From the NCBI RefSeq assembly GCF_902493135.1, contig NZ_CABUOD010000003.1:62001-126000 (forward strand): DNA of 64,000 nt, given 5' to 3'. Position 1 is the first letter of the stretch. Each line of letters begins with the position of its first letter. Positions 17,610 to 26,800 of the stretch are shown here, in pieces. Below the pieces are notes generated by a model, which saw nothing but the letters and a program-made list of their open reading frames with translations, searched no databases and had not been told where the DNA came from. Made by a program: the position numbers and the translations under genes. This DNA is from an uncultured Parabacteroides sp. (lineage in GTDB: Bacteria; Bacteroidota; Bacteroidia; Bacteroidales; Tannerellaceae).

Positions 17610-20573
17610 TCAACTTTCCACTGCCAAAGTGCTTCTTCCATTCCCGGCCCGACATACCTGTACGCGGACGGGGATGCGCTCGGTCATCTCCTGTACATGC
17701 GAGATGACGCCGATCTTGCGTCCCTGCGTCCGCAAACTTTCCAAAGCATCCATCGCCACACGAAGCGTCTCGGCATCCAAGGAGCCGAAACCTTCGTCAA
17801 TGAAGAGGCTTTCGACCCGCATCCGGTTGGACGAAAGAGAAGACAGGCCGAGTGCAAGCGCCAGCGAAACGAGGAACGATTCGCCCCCCGAAAGGCTATG
17901 GACGGTACGCACCTCATCGCACATATCCCGGTCGATCACCTGCAAGGCAAGTGTTTCGGGAACCCGCTCCAGGCGATAACGCCTTGTCAGTTCGCGCAAC
18001 TGTACATTAGCATAGTTCAGCAAAATATCAAGCGTATATCCCTGCGCTATGCGGCGGAACTTGGCGCCATCGGCAGAGCCGGCCAGTTCGTTCAGTTTCG
18101 CCCAACGTTCGCTTTCCGTACGGCAGGCTTTCAATTCTTCCTGTAGGCCGGATACCTTCGCCTTGTTCTCCGTCTGGGTACGGAGCCGGAAAGCAAGTTC
18201 CGTCTTTTCCTGCGTGAACCGGAGCAGGGTTGCTTCGAGCGGCTGTCCATCCGAAGAGGCCGAATAGTCGGCAATCCATTTGTCCAAGGCCGCCTTTCTC
18301 CGGAGCAAGTCGGCAGAGGCTTCATCCAAGTCCTTTGCAATCTGGTCGGCAATGCCGCGCGTCTGGTCGGCGATGCCGGATTGCTCGGTCTGGGTGGCCG
18401 ACAGTTTCTTCAGACGTTCTTTCAGTTCTTCCATTCGCCGGGCGTACTCCTGTTCCACGCTATCTGCGGCGCGGCCGTTCAGGAGTTTCTTTCGCTCCGC
18501 CTGCAAGGTGGAAAAAGCGGCACGGTTCTTTTCATGGAGTTGCCCGGCTTCTTCGGCTTGCTTTTCGAGGGAAGGAAGGAAGGAGGCGAGCGATTCGCAT
18601 TCGGCTTTCCGGGCGCTTGCCTGCCGTTCCAATTGATGGAGCTTCTCGGTATTCTCATGCCACTGACGGGCGAAGTCTGTCAATGTTTTACGGAAGGCTT
18701 CCGGGTCTTGCAACCATACTTTCTGCCATTCGCTATTACCGAATAGGCGGTCGGTAGCCGAAAGGGACTGGTCCAACCGGGCGGATTGTTCCTTTGCAAC
18801 AGCTTCTTCCCGTTCTTGCCGGCTGGCGACGAGTTGTTGCTTGCCGATCATCTCCTTACAAGCGGCTTCGCTATCTGCCAATTCTTTATGGAGCCGGAGC
18901 AACTGTTGTTGCAGGCGGGCGAGCTGGCGGGTACGAGTGACATAGGTTTCTTTTTTATTCGATAAATCCTGTAGTTGGAGGGTAAGGGCAGAAACAGGGG
19001 CAACGGGTGTCTGATTGGCAAAGGGATGATGCGTGCTACCGCAAACCGGACAGGGTTGTCCTTCCTGCAATCTGCCGCGCAACTCCTTTATGTTGCCCGA
19101 AGCCTCCAAACGAGCCTGTTCGATAAGCAATTGCTCGCGTTCCCGGCGAAGTTTCTCGATCTGTTTGTCCAAAGCCGGCACATCGACCGCTTTCAGTTCT
19201 TCTTCCAGGCTCCGGTAGTCCGCTTCCGCCTGCTTCAACGCCTGCTGCTTGTTTGCGCTGGTTCGTTGCAGGCCGGCAAGTTGTTTATTCAGCGTTACAG
19301 CCTCCTGCCGGAGCGTTTCGATCGAACGGTTGGTCGTTTCCACGCCCGAACGGGCGGCCGATGCTGCATCCAGATGCAACAACAAGGCGGAAAGCTGTTC
19401 CGCGATACTTTCCTTCTTTTTATAACGTTCGCGCCAGGAGGTCAGGCGGGCTATCTCCTCCGTCCCCTGCTTCTGACGAAGGACGGCAGCCTGATATTTC
19501 TTTTCGGTTTCTCCCTTCCGAAGCGTTACATTCTTCAATTGCTGCTCCGAGTGGGATAGGTCGCGTATGGCCGTGTCCAACTGGATATCCAGTTTACGCG
19601 CCTGCAATATCTCCTGTTGAAGGGATTTGAAACGAGCCTCGGATTGTTGCTGCTCCTCCACGCCTTTTTCATATTCACGGCGGGCGACCGTCAGCAATTC
19701 CGTTGCATGCGCCAACTTGTCGGCAGCCTCTTTTTGCTGCCTCTGCCGGACGGTAATCTGCTGTTCGACAGATCGGACAGCCTCTTGAAGGGCTTGCTGC
19801 TCCGCTTTCGCTTTCTCGACACGGAGCAATTCTTTTTCCGCTGCGGCAAGACGGGTACGCAGGTCGTTTTCTTCCTCATCCGTCAATAGCTCGATGCCCT
19901 GTATGCGGGATTGGATCAGATCGAAGGCTTCTTTCGCCCGCGCATTCCTTTCGAATATCCGGCGGGAGATGGCGGAATAGAGTTCGGTTCCGGTCAGCTT
20001 CTCCAACAAGGAGGCTTTTTCTCCCTGTTCGGCTTTCAGGAAAGTTGAAAAATCGTTCTGCGCCAGCAATACGGAACGCGTAAACTGTTCGAAGGTCAGG
20101 CCGATCAATTCGACGATACGGGCTTGCAGGTCGGAACGCGTCCCCTGCTCTTCCTCCTCCTTATCGAGGTTATACAAGGCCAAACGCGGATTCTGCAACC
20201 GTCCGTTTTCCTTTTCGCGTGCCCGCGCCACCGACCAACGTGTCCGGTAGCGGTGTCCGTTCAAAGCCATGAAATCCACCTCCGCAAAACCGGAGGCCGT
20301 ACCCCGCCGCAACAAGAAACGGGGGTCGCTCTGCGACAGTTGTTCATTGCTGATGTCCTGGAGTTTGACATTATTCTCCTTCGCCTGGTCGGTACGAGGC
20401 GTACGGGCGAACAGGGCCAGGCACATCGCATCCAAAAGCGTAGACTTACCCGCTCCCGTCGGCCCGGAAATGGCAAAGATCCCGGCCGAGAGCAACGGCT
20501 CCATCGTAAAATCTATTTCAAAATCACCTTCCAACGAGGCCAGGTTGCGGCCTCGTATCGCTAATATCTTCAT
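17610..20573 (-). CDS. sbcC: SbcC: Rad50-like ATPase subunit of the SbcCD nuclease
   Basis: 987 residues. Walker A 'GPTGAGKST' lies near the N-terminus, two long coiled coils flank the zinc hook C508-PV-C511, and the C-terminus has the ABC signature 'LSGGESFLVSLALALGLSSL' and Walker B/D-loop 'ESLFIDEGFGSLD'. With SbcD it opens and trims hairpin or protein-blocked DNA ends. It overlaps the end of sbcD by four bases, so the two are translationally coupled. It converges with the HzsA-like gene with only a 9-base gap. Confidence 0.95.
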   Translation of the reverse strand: MKILAIRGRNLASLEGDFEIDFTMEPLLSAGIFAISGPTGAGKSTLLDAMCLALFARTPRTDQAKENNVKLQDISNEQLSQSDPRFLLRRGTASGFAEVDFMALNGHRYRTRWSVARAREKENGRLQNPRLALYNLDKEEEEQGTRSDLQARIVELIGLTFEQFTRSVLLAQNDFSTFLKAEQGEKASLLEKLTGTELYSAISRRIFERNARAKEAFDLIQSRIQGIELLTDEEENDLRTRLAAAEKELLRVEKAKAEQQALQEAVRSVEQQITVRQRQQKEAADKLAHATELLTVARREYEKGVEEQQQSEARFKSLQQEILQARKLDIQLDTAIRDLSHSEQQLKNVTLRKGETEKKYQAAVLRQKQGTEEIARLTSWRERYKKKESIAEQLSALLLHLDAASAARSGVETTNRSIETLRQEAVTLNKQLAGLQRTSANKQQALKQAEADYRSLEEELKAVDVPALDKQIEKLRREREQLLIEQARLEASGNIKELRGRLQEGQPCPVCGSTHHPFANQTPVAPVSALTLQLQDLSNKKETYVTRTRQLARLQQQLLRLHKELADSEAACKEMIGKQQLVASRQEREEAVAKEQSARLDQSLSATDRLFGNSEWQKVWLQDPEAFRKTLTDFARQWHENTEKLHQLERQASARKAECESLASFLPSLEKQAEEAGQLHEKNRAAFSTLQAERKKLLNGRAADSVEQEYARRMEELKERLKKLSATQTEQSGIADQTRGIADQIAKDLDEASADLLRRKAALDKWIADYSASSDGQPLEATLLRFTQEKTELAFRLRTQTENKAKVSGLQEELKACRTESERWAKLNELAGSADGAKFRRIAQGYTLDILLNYANVQLRELTRRYRLERVPETLALQVIDRDMCDEVRTVHSLSGGESFLVSLALALGLSSLSSNRMRVESLFIDEGFGSLDAETLRVAMDALESLRTQGRKIGVISHVQEMTERIPVRVQVCRAGNGRSTLAVES

Positions 20574-21814
20574 AGGTGAACCTCCCGCATTACATCGTTA
20601 AACATCTTCTCCAGCTCTTCCGGCAAATCTCCCCCGAAACGGTTCGTAAAGGTATGGCGGAGCATATCCAGCGGAGCGATCTTTTGCAAATCCGTATAAG
20701 ACAAAGGACGAGCTTCTTCCCCTCCCTCCTTTTTCGGATAAGAAGGGATGATGGAAGTCAGGCGTACGGCCTTATCCGACAACGCCTCCTCCACCCGGTG
20801 CCGGAAACCCGGATCAGGCTCCGTCAGCAGCACCTGTACTTCCAGGTAAGGCCAAAGGCTGCGGTCGGCTTCCTCCTCCACAGACGGCAGGTTGGAAAGC
20901 AGCAAAAGGACTTCGGCAGGCGATGCCGGTTCCTCCGGAATCCGATGCAGGGCGGTTCGTAAAGGGATGGGCATTGCTTCGAGATCCGACAAGCATCCGT
21001 TTTCGAGGGTAAGGGCAACGACCTGATGCCGGTAATGCTGTTCGGAGAAAGACATCGGAAGCGGGCTGCCGGCATAGCGTACATGCTCACGTCCTCCTAC
21101 CCGTTGCGCCTTGTGGATATGACCGAGGGCCGTATAGGCCAAGCCCTCGTTAAAGGCTTCTACCGACACGGATTCAAGCCCTCCCATTATGGTCCGCTCG
21201 CTCCGGTCGTCTTCCGACAGTTCAGCGCCGGTCGCATGCAGGTGCCCCATCGCAAGGAGCGCCTCGCCCGGCTGCCTTTGGGTGTCGGCATAGTCATAGA
21301 GCCCGCGATACATTCGGGTAACGCCCTCCACATAGGTATCTTTCCCTTCTTTCGAAGCGGGGTAATCTCCCTGACGAAGATAAGGAACGGCCAGACAGAT
21401 CGCTTCCCGTTTTCCTTCCTTATTATATAAAGGAACCAGAAGCGAATCGAAATCGATCTTGCACAGGTCGGTTCGCGGGACAACCCCGACAATCGACGTA
21501 TTCAGTTCTTCCAACAAGGGTATCGGCGCCTCCAGACGGGCTGCCGAATCATGATTGCCTGCGATAATCACGATCTGCAAATGCGGATTACGCCGGTTCG
21601 CCTCCCGCAGGAACCGAAAAAAACGGCGTTGGGCGGCGGCTGACGGATTGGCGACATCGAAGACATCGCCTGCAATCAGCAGGGCATCGGTCTGTTGCTC
21701 CGTCAATGTATCGATCAGCCACGAAAGAAATGCCTCATGTTCTTCATCGCGGTCATAACCGAAAAAGGTTTGTCCGAGATGCCAGTCGGCGGTATGGATT
21801 ATTTTCAATGACAT
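20570..21814 (-). CDS. sbcD: SbcD: Mre11-like nuclease subunit of SbcCD
   Basis: 414 residues. All metallophosphoesterase motifs are present: 'HTADWHLGQ', 'IAGDVFD', 'IAGNHDS', 'AMGHLHA' and 'ALGHIHKAQ', followed by a C-terminal capping domain. It is the first gene of the two-gene sbcDC operon; its stop overlaps the sbcC start. Confidence 0.95.
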   Translation of the reverse strand: MSLKIIHTADWHLGQTFFGYDRDEEHEAFLSWLIDTLTEQQTDALLIAGDVFDVANPSAAAQRRFFRFLREANRRNPHLQIVIIAGNHDSAARLEAPIPLLEELNTSIVGVVPRTDLCKIDFDSLLVPLYNKEGKREAICLAVPYLRQGDYPASKEGKDTYVEGVTRMYRGLYDYADTQRQPGEALLAMGHLHATGAELSEDDRSERTIMGGLESVSVEAFNEGLAYTALGHIHKAQRVGGREHVRYAGSPLPMSFSEQHYRHQVVALTLENGCLSDLEAMPIPLRTALHRIPEEPASPAEVLLLLSNLPSVEEEADRSLWPYLEVQVLLTEPDPGFRHRVEEALSDKAVRLTSIIPSYPKKEGGEEARPLSYTDLQKIAPLDMLRHTFTNRFGGDLPEELEKMFNDVMREVHL

Positions 21815-21990
21815 CGTCTCTTTGTTTTGTTTGCAAATTTATAAAAATTACTATATAAAAAGCGAACATCAGCAAAGTCCGGCACTCCCTCCTGGCACCT
21901 TTCTTTCTACTCCCTCATAGCGATTTATGTCACATCGAGCGTGATCGCTTACGTCATCAGCGACAAGTTTGTCGTGGTCACCGAGATAGA

Positions 21991-23553
21991 TCAGTTGCTT
22001 ATCTGCCAATCACTGATAGTATGCCGCTCCCGGTCAAAACCGATGGCGACTTTTATGACCGGTAATCCGCACAAGGCGAAGCGTTCGGGATAATCCCGCA
22101 AATTGATCTGGTTCATAGCCGCATCCGCCGTCTTATCGAGCTTTAACTCCACGACATAAAGCGTCGTTTTCGTCCGCATCACCATATCCACACGACCGCG
22201 GGGGGTACGTACCTCCACATCTACATACATACCAAGCAAACTGAATATGGTATATAGTAAAGACTGGTAATGCCCCTCGTAATCGGTATTATCACATTTG
22301 GGGATCGTGGAAAGAAAAGTCTGCAATAAACGAAGGGCATCGTCCATCCGCTCCCCGGCTATCGCCTCGAAAAGAAGCGCAACCGTCGTAAGGCCATCGG
22401 CGGTATGTTGGTGGAGATAACCGGGCAGCAAACTTTTCATAAGTCCCATCCGTACCTCCTTATTGGGAATGTCAAGCGTATAAAGTTCCGTCAGTTCGGA
22501 ATAATCTTTTATCGTGATATAACCGCTTTGGTAGAGCAGCGGAGTAATGTCCGTCATCCGCTCTGTCGGTGCATCGAACGATTCGGAAATAACTTTCCGA
22601 CCTCCGATTTGCTGGGGCTTTACATGGTATTTGTTCAGCATCTCGATCAAATAGGTTGGTGTACCACTGCCGAACCAATAAGAACCGATTTTACCGTCCG
22701 CAAAAGCATTCAGCAAGCTGAACGGATTATAAATGTCGGGCGATGGATAAGCAAAATGATAACCGTCATAATTATTCCTCAAACGTGCAACAAGTTCCGG
22801 ACAGGTAATCTGCATCCTGCTCGCAAGCAATTCCAAATCATGATTCATTTGCGTCAACATCTCATCTTCCGTGATACCGCAAATAGCGGAATATGAACCG
22901 TCCATGCTGATATTCTTTATATTGTTCAGTTCACTGAATATACTCAACTGAGAGAACTTCGTAATACCGGTAAGGAAGACATAGCGCAGATAAGGATCGC
23001 AAGCCTTCAGCGGACTGTAGAAATTACGCATCACGTTTCGTAACACAGGCAAGTTTTTCTCTTCGTGCATCACGTCGAGAAGCGGCGCATCATATTCATC
23101 GATCAGCACCACCACTTGCCGCCCCGTCCTCTTGTAAGCACATTGTATCAAATTCGCCAGCCGGATATTGACATCTTTCTCCCCTATATGGCAATCATAC
23201 CGGTCCTCATATCCCGACAAAAGGAAATCCAACATCCGATTCAAACGGGCTTCATCCACGTGCTTCGCCATGCTGACATCAAAGTGGAGTACCGGATAAA
23301 CTACCCATTCTTTCTCCAGCCCCTCCATAGCTAATCCTTCAAACAACTCTCTACGTCCCTCGAAATAGGCATGGAGTGTCGAGGTAAGCAGCGATTTGCC
23401 GAATCGGCGTGGACGGCTCAAAAACATATAATTCGAAGCTGAATGTGTCATGCGATAAACATATTCAGTCTTATCGATATACACATAATTCCCCTCCCGA
23501 AGTTTCGAGAAAGTCTGTATACCAATCGGATAAAGTCGTCGTTGCAATTCCAT
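21991..23553 (-). CDS. AAA-ATPase with C-terminal PD-(D/E)xK nuclease domain
   Basis: 520 residues. The N-terminal part has the family signature 'YVYIDKTEYVYRM' and the unusual P-loop 'RPRRFGKS', then 'VVLIDEYDAPLLD' (Walker B) and 'GITKFSQLSIFSELNN'. The C-terminal part has a nuclease-like core 'GRVDMVMRTKTTLYVVELKL' with the expected D..(E)xK residues. This AAA-ATPase-like/DUF1703 family occurs in many copies in Bacteroidales genomes. Its cellular role is unsettled; a mobile or defence-linked role has been suggested for the fold. It stands alone with no operon partner. Confidence 0.85.
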   Translation of the reverse strand: MELQRRLYPIGIQTFSKLREGNYVYIDKTEYVYRMTHSASNYMFLSRPRRFGKSLLTSTLHAYFEGRRELFEGLAMEGLEKEWVVYPVLHFDVSMAKHVDEARLNRMLDFLLSGYEDRYDCHIGEKDVNIRLANLIQCAYKRTGRQVVVLIDEYDAPLLDVMHEEKNLPVLRNVMRNFYSPLKACDPYLRYVFLTGITKFSQLSIFSELNNIKNISMDGSYSAICGITEDEMLTQMNHDLELLASRMQITCPELVARLRNNYDGYHFAYPSPDIYNPFSLLNAFADGKIGSYWFGSGTPTYLIEMLNKYHVKPQQIGGRKVISESFDAPTERMTDITPLLYQSGYITIKDYSELTELYTLDIPNKEVRMGLMKSLLPGYLHQHTADGLTTVALLFEAIAGERMDDALRLLQTFLSTIPKCDNTDYEGHYQSLLYTIFSLLGMYVDVEVRTPRGRVDMVMRTKTTLYVVELKLDKTADAAMNQINLRDYPERFALCGLPVIKVAIGFDRERHTISDWQISN

Positions 23554-23755
23554 AATCCTATTTCTTTTATCACAAAGTTACGGAAAACAATAGAGACCGC
23601 AAAATATGATCTTAGCTATCTTTTAGTTATCATTAAAACTCCGGAAAAAGGCTTTGGGCTTGGCCTAAAAGATATCTGAACAGAAAGAAGAATAGAAGCA
23701 AATTAGCCAGCTGTTTAACTGATTCTCAATTTGGGTGACGCATTGTCGAAGTCAG

Positions 23756-23784
23756 AAAAAAAGGGGAACCTCACGGCCCCCCTC
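23756..23784 (-). terminator. Terminator of the MBG surface-protein gene
   Basis: On the minus strand AGGGG..CCCCT with an 11-base loop is followed by seven T, 65 bases after the stop at 23849. Confidence 0.55.
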
Positions 23785-23848
23785 TTCCTAAACTCACTAT
23801 TAATCTTTTCTTTTAGAAGTAAAGATTATTTATTAAGAAAATTACAAA

Positions 23849-26800
23849 CTATCGTACACTAATTTTCGTCACGACAGCCTCGCTTCCTGTTCCTAATTTC
23901 ACCAGATAGATACCAGGATTAACAGGTATTTGCGCCGTAGAACTGATCGTTGCCTGATAGACAACAACGCCTGTCAGATTAACAACGGCAACCCGTACCG
24001 GTGCTACAGGCCGGATATGGATATGCTTGTTTCTGCCGTAAACGACAGTATTGGCGATAGCCTCTTCCAGTCCGGTAGCGAAATCGACTGTCACTTCGCA
24101 GGTAGCAGTCTTGCCGCCATCGACAGTCGTAACCGTGATCGTAGCCTTGCCGACCTTAACAGCCGTTACCTTACCGTTTGCATCTACCGTAGCGATGCTT
24201 TCGTCGCTGCTCTTCCAGGTCACGCTCTTATCAGAAGCGTCGGACGGGCCAACAGTAGCAAGCAACGTATAAGAATCCAAACGCGGAAGCGTCAGTTCGG
24301 TCTTATCCAAAGACACACTGCTGACAGATACGGTTGTCGAACCGCCACCGCCGGAATTGGGTTCGGCTTTGAAGCCGATCAGGTTCTTTGTATAAATCAA
24401 AGAGAAGTTCGGATTTTCTTCTTTTGTACTTACCTGATAAACATCATTACCCAAAGAAACAACCTGTACGGCATTGCTAAATACGGAACCGGAAACAGAT
24501 TTGCCGGTTTCACGAATCGTATAAGTCAATTTGTTTTTAGCATCAGTTGTAGAAGAGGCTGTTTCAGGAACAGTCACCACGATAGTCGGTTTCAGGATTG
24601 TTCCATCCAAAACCGTCGTTGTAGACAATGTATAGTTAGCAGCATTATCTCCTGCCAAGCTCCCTAATGTAAACTTACGCGGACCGACCTCTGCATTATC
24701 CAATGTTACATTCAGGCTTACAATGTCATTACTCAATATACCTTCAGATGTGAATTCATCCAAAGCCATATTTGTCTGGCCTGTATAGTATGCACTGATC
24801 GGTGCTGACACTGTAATTGCTTTCTTGGCAATCTCGCCTGTAACGCCAGAAGCCAAATTATAGTTATTTGCATCTGCACCCGTCAGGATAGGAGCCTGGG
24901 AAGGATTGATCGTCTTTTCTCCAGCTGCAGGAGTGGCATAGTTGAATGTTACCCCTTCCATATCCAAAACGACATTATCATTGCCATTTACACCTGCTAA
25001 AGTTACCGAACCTGTAGCCAGAGTTAAGCCGTCATACGTCTTGCTCATGTCAGCTGTATAGGTAACTTTCTTCGGAGTTACGTCATACAGTTTGACTTTG
25101 ACATCGCCAGATGCACTTGTTGCAATAATAGCAACTTTACCAACGCCATTTGCGGTCAAATCAGTTCCTTCAACAGATAAACGATTTAGATCAGTAGATG
25201 AATAAGTATAACCATTTACATTAGTAATAGTAGCTGTACTTGCAGCATATTCGATTACCGTTGCCTTTTCACTATTCCAGCCTGCCCAATCATCACCTGC
25301 TTTTGTTCCTAACAAAGCATTGGTTACTTTTAGTGAAGAAGTAGGAATGGCATTTACACTATTTGTAACACTACCATCATCTCCTGTTACTTGGAAATAG
25401 CCGTTTACCAGTGTTTCTGAAACAGTCAAGTTCTGATGTCCGGCAGAATCGACAACCAAATATTTAGGCTGATCAACTACTTTATAAGCCACCACTACCG
25501 GAGTCCCTTTTGTAATAGTCAGAGTACCATTCTGGGCTGTCAGATTGTAATTCCGGCATAAGTTGCCATCAATCTTCAACGTCAATGTACCTTCTTTTTC
25601 GTTTTCGGTAACATCCAACTTGCCGGTATAAACAGAAGACAAAGATTCACCTTCAACAAGACCTTCGGCAGTGAAAGAATACTTCGTATAACGTTGGTTG
25701 TACATACGTGTGACGTCGTCAACTTTTACAGTTGCATCTTTCTTTATGATTTCACCTTTCAGGCCGGTTGGCTGTATCAAAGTGTAATTGGCAGCTTGTG
25801 CACCTGTCAAAGTCAATGCAGAAAGAGAGATCGCATGTATACCGACATTCTTGCTTGCATAAGTGGCGGTAGCACCTGCTGCAATACTAACGGCATCGCT
25901 GCCTATTACCTTATAGTCACTTGACAAAGTGATTGAAGGCATAGTCTTTACCTTTGTATCGCCATCGTACGTTTTCGGTGCGAAAGCAGCAACCTCAGCT
26001 TTAAGCGGTCTCGGAGTTACTTTGATTGTCTTCGTTACAGTAGCAGAAGAATAGTTTTCATCTGCGGTGCGGGAAACAGTTACGACAACATCACCTGCTG
26101 CCGTCGGTTTCAAGACGTTCGTATTGCTGATCGTTGCACCAGACGTAACCTTAAAGGTATAGTCGCCCTTTGCAGCCGCTTGATCACTCGATACAACCAA
26201 AGCCAAGCTGTCGCCATAAACGATTGAAGAAAGGACCTTGTCGTCGAACTTCAGGTTCTGCGGAGTACCGGCTTCTACAGTTACATCGATTGAGGCTGTT
26301 CCTGTATTGTTGGATTGTTCAGCTGTTGTTGCCGTAAAGGTAATCGTATGTTTTTTTGCAGCAGCGTCAGATACCTCAAATTTATAAATACCGTTCGTAT
26401 CCGGAGTAATAGCATCATTAGATGCAAGAGCGACTTCAGATTCGGCATCCTTAGCTGTTACAGTTGCGGTCTCTAAACCACCGGCATGTACTAATTTAGC
26501 CCGTACTGTAATTGTTTTAGCTTCAGCATTTCCTGTAACCTTTGCATCTACAATTTCAATCTTAGGATTAGTAGCCTTAACGGTTAATGTACCCTTTTCA
26601 AATGTAATTGCATAATTATCGGAAGTCAAGCCGTAAGGCATAATATCATAACCGCCCTCTTTCACCAATGAATCAGGGGTAGCGGAACAGATGAACTTTA
26701 AAGTTCCGTCAAGTTGATCTCCATCTTTTAAATTTTTAGTTTGTGCTGTAAAGGTTGGAAGTTCTGAACCGAATGTATAATCTGTTACATTATCTGCTGT